From GAS368 sp965227745 (GTDB taxonomy: Bacteria; Verrucomicrobiota; Verrucomicrobiia; Opitutales; Opitutaceae), in the NCBI GenBank assembly GCA_965227745.1, contig OZ245769.1, forward strand, positions 868,001 through 932,000: a stretch of 64,000 nucleotides of DNA. Direction: 5' to 3'. Below are positions 63,290 through 64,000 of the stretch, piece by piece. The translations under genes and the position numbers were made by a program. Every line of letters starts with the position of its first letter. The first letter of the stretch is position 1. The notes beneath the pieces were generated by a model. It was not told the DNA's origin. It did not search any database and worked only from the letters and a program-made list of their open reading frames with translations.

Positions 63290-63977
63290 CGTCGAACAAG
63301 CTCCTGACGCCACGTTTAATGAGAAACTCGCGACACCGCGCGATACCGCGGGTCAGTTGAATCTCAACCCCCTTGTCGGATATTCCAAGTTGCTCTGCAA
63401 TCTGGTGCACGGGAACGTCCTTTAATTTCCGCAGGACTACGACCTGACGGCACTTGGGCGGAAGCGAATCGATCGCCGAAATAAGTAATTGAATTTTTTC
63501 ATTGCGACTGACCTTTGACCAAACGACCGGTCGATCTTCTGAGACGTTTAACTCTTGGAGAGTCCCCACATGTTCGATTGGCGAACGCCGATTCCGACGG
63601 ATAATATCGATCGCCAAGTGTCTCGCGACTTTGAACAAAAACCCTTTCGCCGAGTTGATCGGCTGACTGGCCTTGGTTTTCCACACCCTGAGAAAGGACT
63701 CCTGAACCAAGTCGTCCACGTCGTGTATCGTGGGGAACGAACCCTGCAGATAAGATCGCAAGGATTGCGCATGAGGCTGAACCTCTTCAGCGAACCATCG
63801 CGTGCGACCTGTTTCTCGAGGGGGTATGCTACGGTCCAAAGTTGCTTTGGGGTTAGGTACTAAGGGTCCGGAGTAGTTGCGAGAATTTGCCGAGAGGCAA
63901 CACTGAGATAATGGCTGCGAGCAAATTTTCCACGCTAACCTGGCGAGATTATTAGAACGGTGTTGTACGGCTACCAC
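63279..63977 (-). CDS. ECF sigma factor of FecI type
   Basis: Sigma region 2 (DVDDLVQESFLRVWKTKA) and region 4 (LPPKCRQVVVLRKLKDVPVH, QIAEQLGISDKGVEIQLTRG) are clear. The frame is open from a GTG at 63977 (232 residues), but the first ~45 residues look non-coding. A TTG at 63839 would give a normal-length protein of 186 residues, so the start is uncertain. It forms a signalling unit with the FecR gene it overlaps and the STN-bearing receptor. The likely targets are the receptor and sulfatase genes, and possibly further genes outside the window. Confidence 0.88.
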   Translation of the reverse strand: MVAVQHRSNNLARLAWKICSQPLSQCCLSANSRNYSGPLVPNPKATLDRSIPPRETGRTRWFAEEVQPHAQSLRSYLQGSFPTIHDVDDLVQESFLRVWKTKASQPINSAKGFLFKVARHLAIDIIRRNRRSPIEHVGTLQELNVSEDRPVVWSKVSRNEKIQLLISAIDSLPPKCRQVVVLRKLKDVPVHQIAEQLGISDKGVEIQLTRGIARCREFLIKRGVRSLFDDEA

Positions 63978-64000
63978 TGTTCCGGCCGCGTGGGTCGGTT

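Noticed and set aside
1..64000. CRISPR array or phage-defence system
   Set aside because: No regularly spaced direct repeats and no cas, restriction or toxin-antitoxin genes were recognised.

Overview
The window reads as part of the chromosome of a GC-rich, heterotrophic Gram-negative bacterium, most likely Verrucomicrobiota of the Opitutaceae type. That placement is inferred from gene content: four large TonB-dependent receptors (three with the 'LSPF' leader box common in that group), a planctomycete-type cytochrome/DUF1501 pair, several ECF sigma factors, a formylglycine sulfatase, and many exported BNR/Asp-box proteins. I see no intact tRNA, no rRNA, no CRISPR array and no intact mobile element.

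Layout. 1-3.0 kb: 5' part of an exported pectate-lyase-fold protein, then an ECF sigma factor with a membrane Ser/Thr kinase. 3.4-3.7 kb: a frameshifted histidine-kinase relic. 3.9-17.0 kb: the most coherent system, a predicted cyanophycin (poly-Asp-Arg) or Asp-Arg peptide utilisation locus. It holds a TonB receptor, an isoaspartyl peptidase, a LuxR regulator, a peptide-binding lipoprotein, an exported cyanophycinase-like S51 peptidase, an M20 hydrolase and the arginine-succinyltransferase genes astA, astD and astB. No cyanophycin synthetase is present, so the locus looks catabolic. 17.8-19.5 kb: a DGPF/YciI protein with its ECF42-type sigma factor. 20.3-28.1 kb: a minus-strand string of AraC regulator, discoidin-domain histidine kinase, NarL-type response regulator, DUF1549/DUF1553 cytochrome protein and DUF1501 protein. 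28.3-35.5 kb: TonB receptor, amidohydrolase, Rieske ferredoxin, MFS transporter and a GH39-like glycosidase. 35.5-36.6 kb: decayed gene fragments.

36.8-55.4 kb: a carbohydrate regulon with KDPG aldolase, KDG kinase, a frameshifted hexuronate-type MFS transporter, a TonB receptor, four BNR proteins, a LacI regulator, an exported TIM-barrel protein, a DUF1080 gene with an internal deletion, a pentaheme cytochrome and a soluble beta-propeller dehydrogenase-like protein. Three copies of a palindrome (consensus CTGTTA-N3-TAACAG) lie upstream of the aldolase, the TonB receptor, and between lacI and the TIM-barrel gene. They probably make this one regulon.

55.4-58.1 kb: decay zone with a 5'-truncated HpcH/HpaI aldolase, a broken tyrosine recombinase, a degenerate tRNA-like sequence and strong hairpins, consistent with the remains of an integrated element. 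58.1-64.0 kb: an ECF sigma factor (FecI type), a FecR anti-sigma factor, a TonB receptor with an N-terminal signalling domain, and a sulfatase, which together look like a cell-surface-signalling operon for a sulfated substrate.
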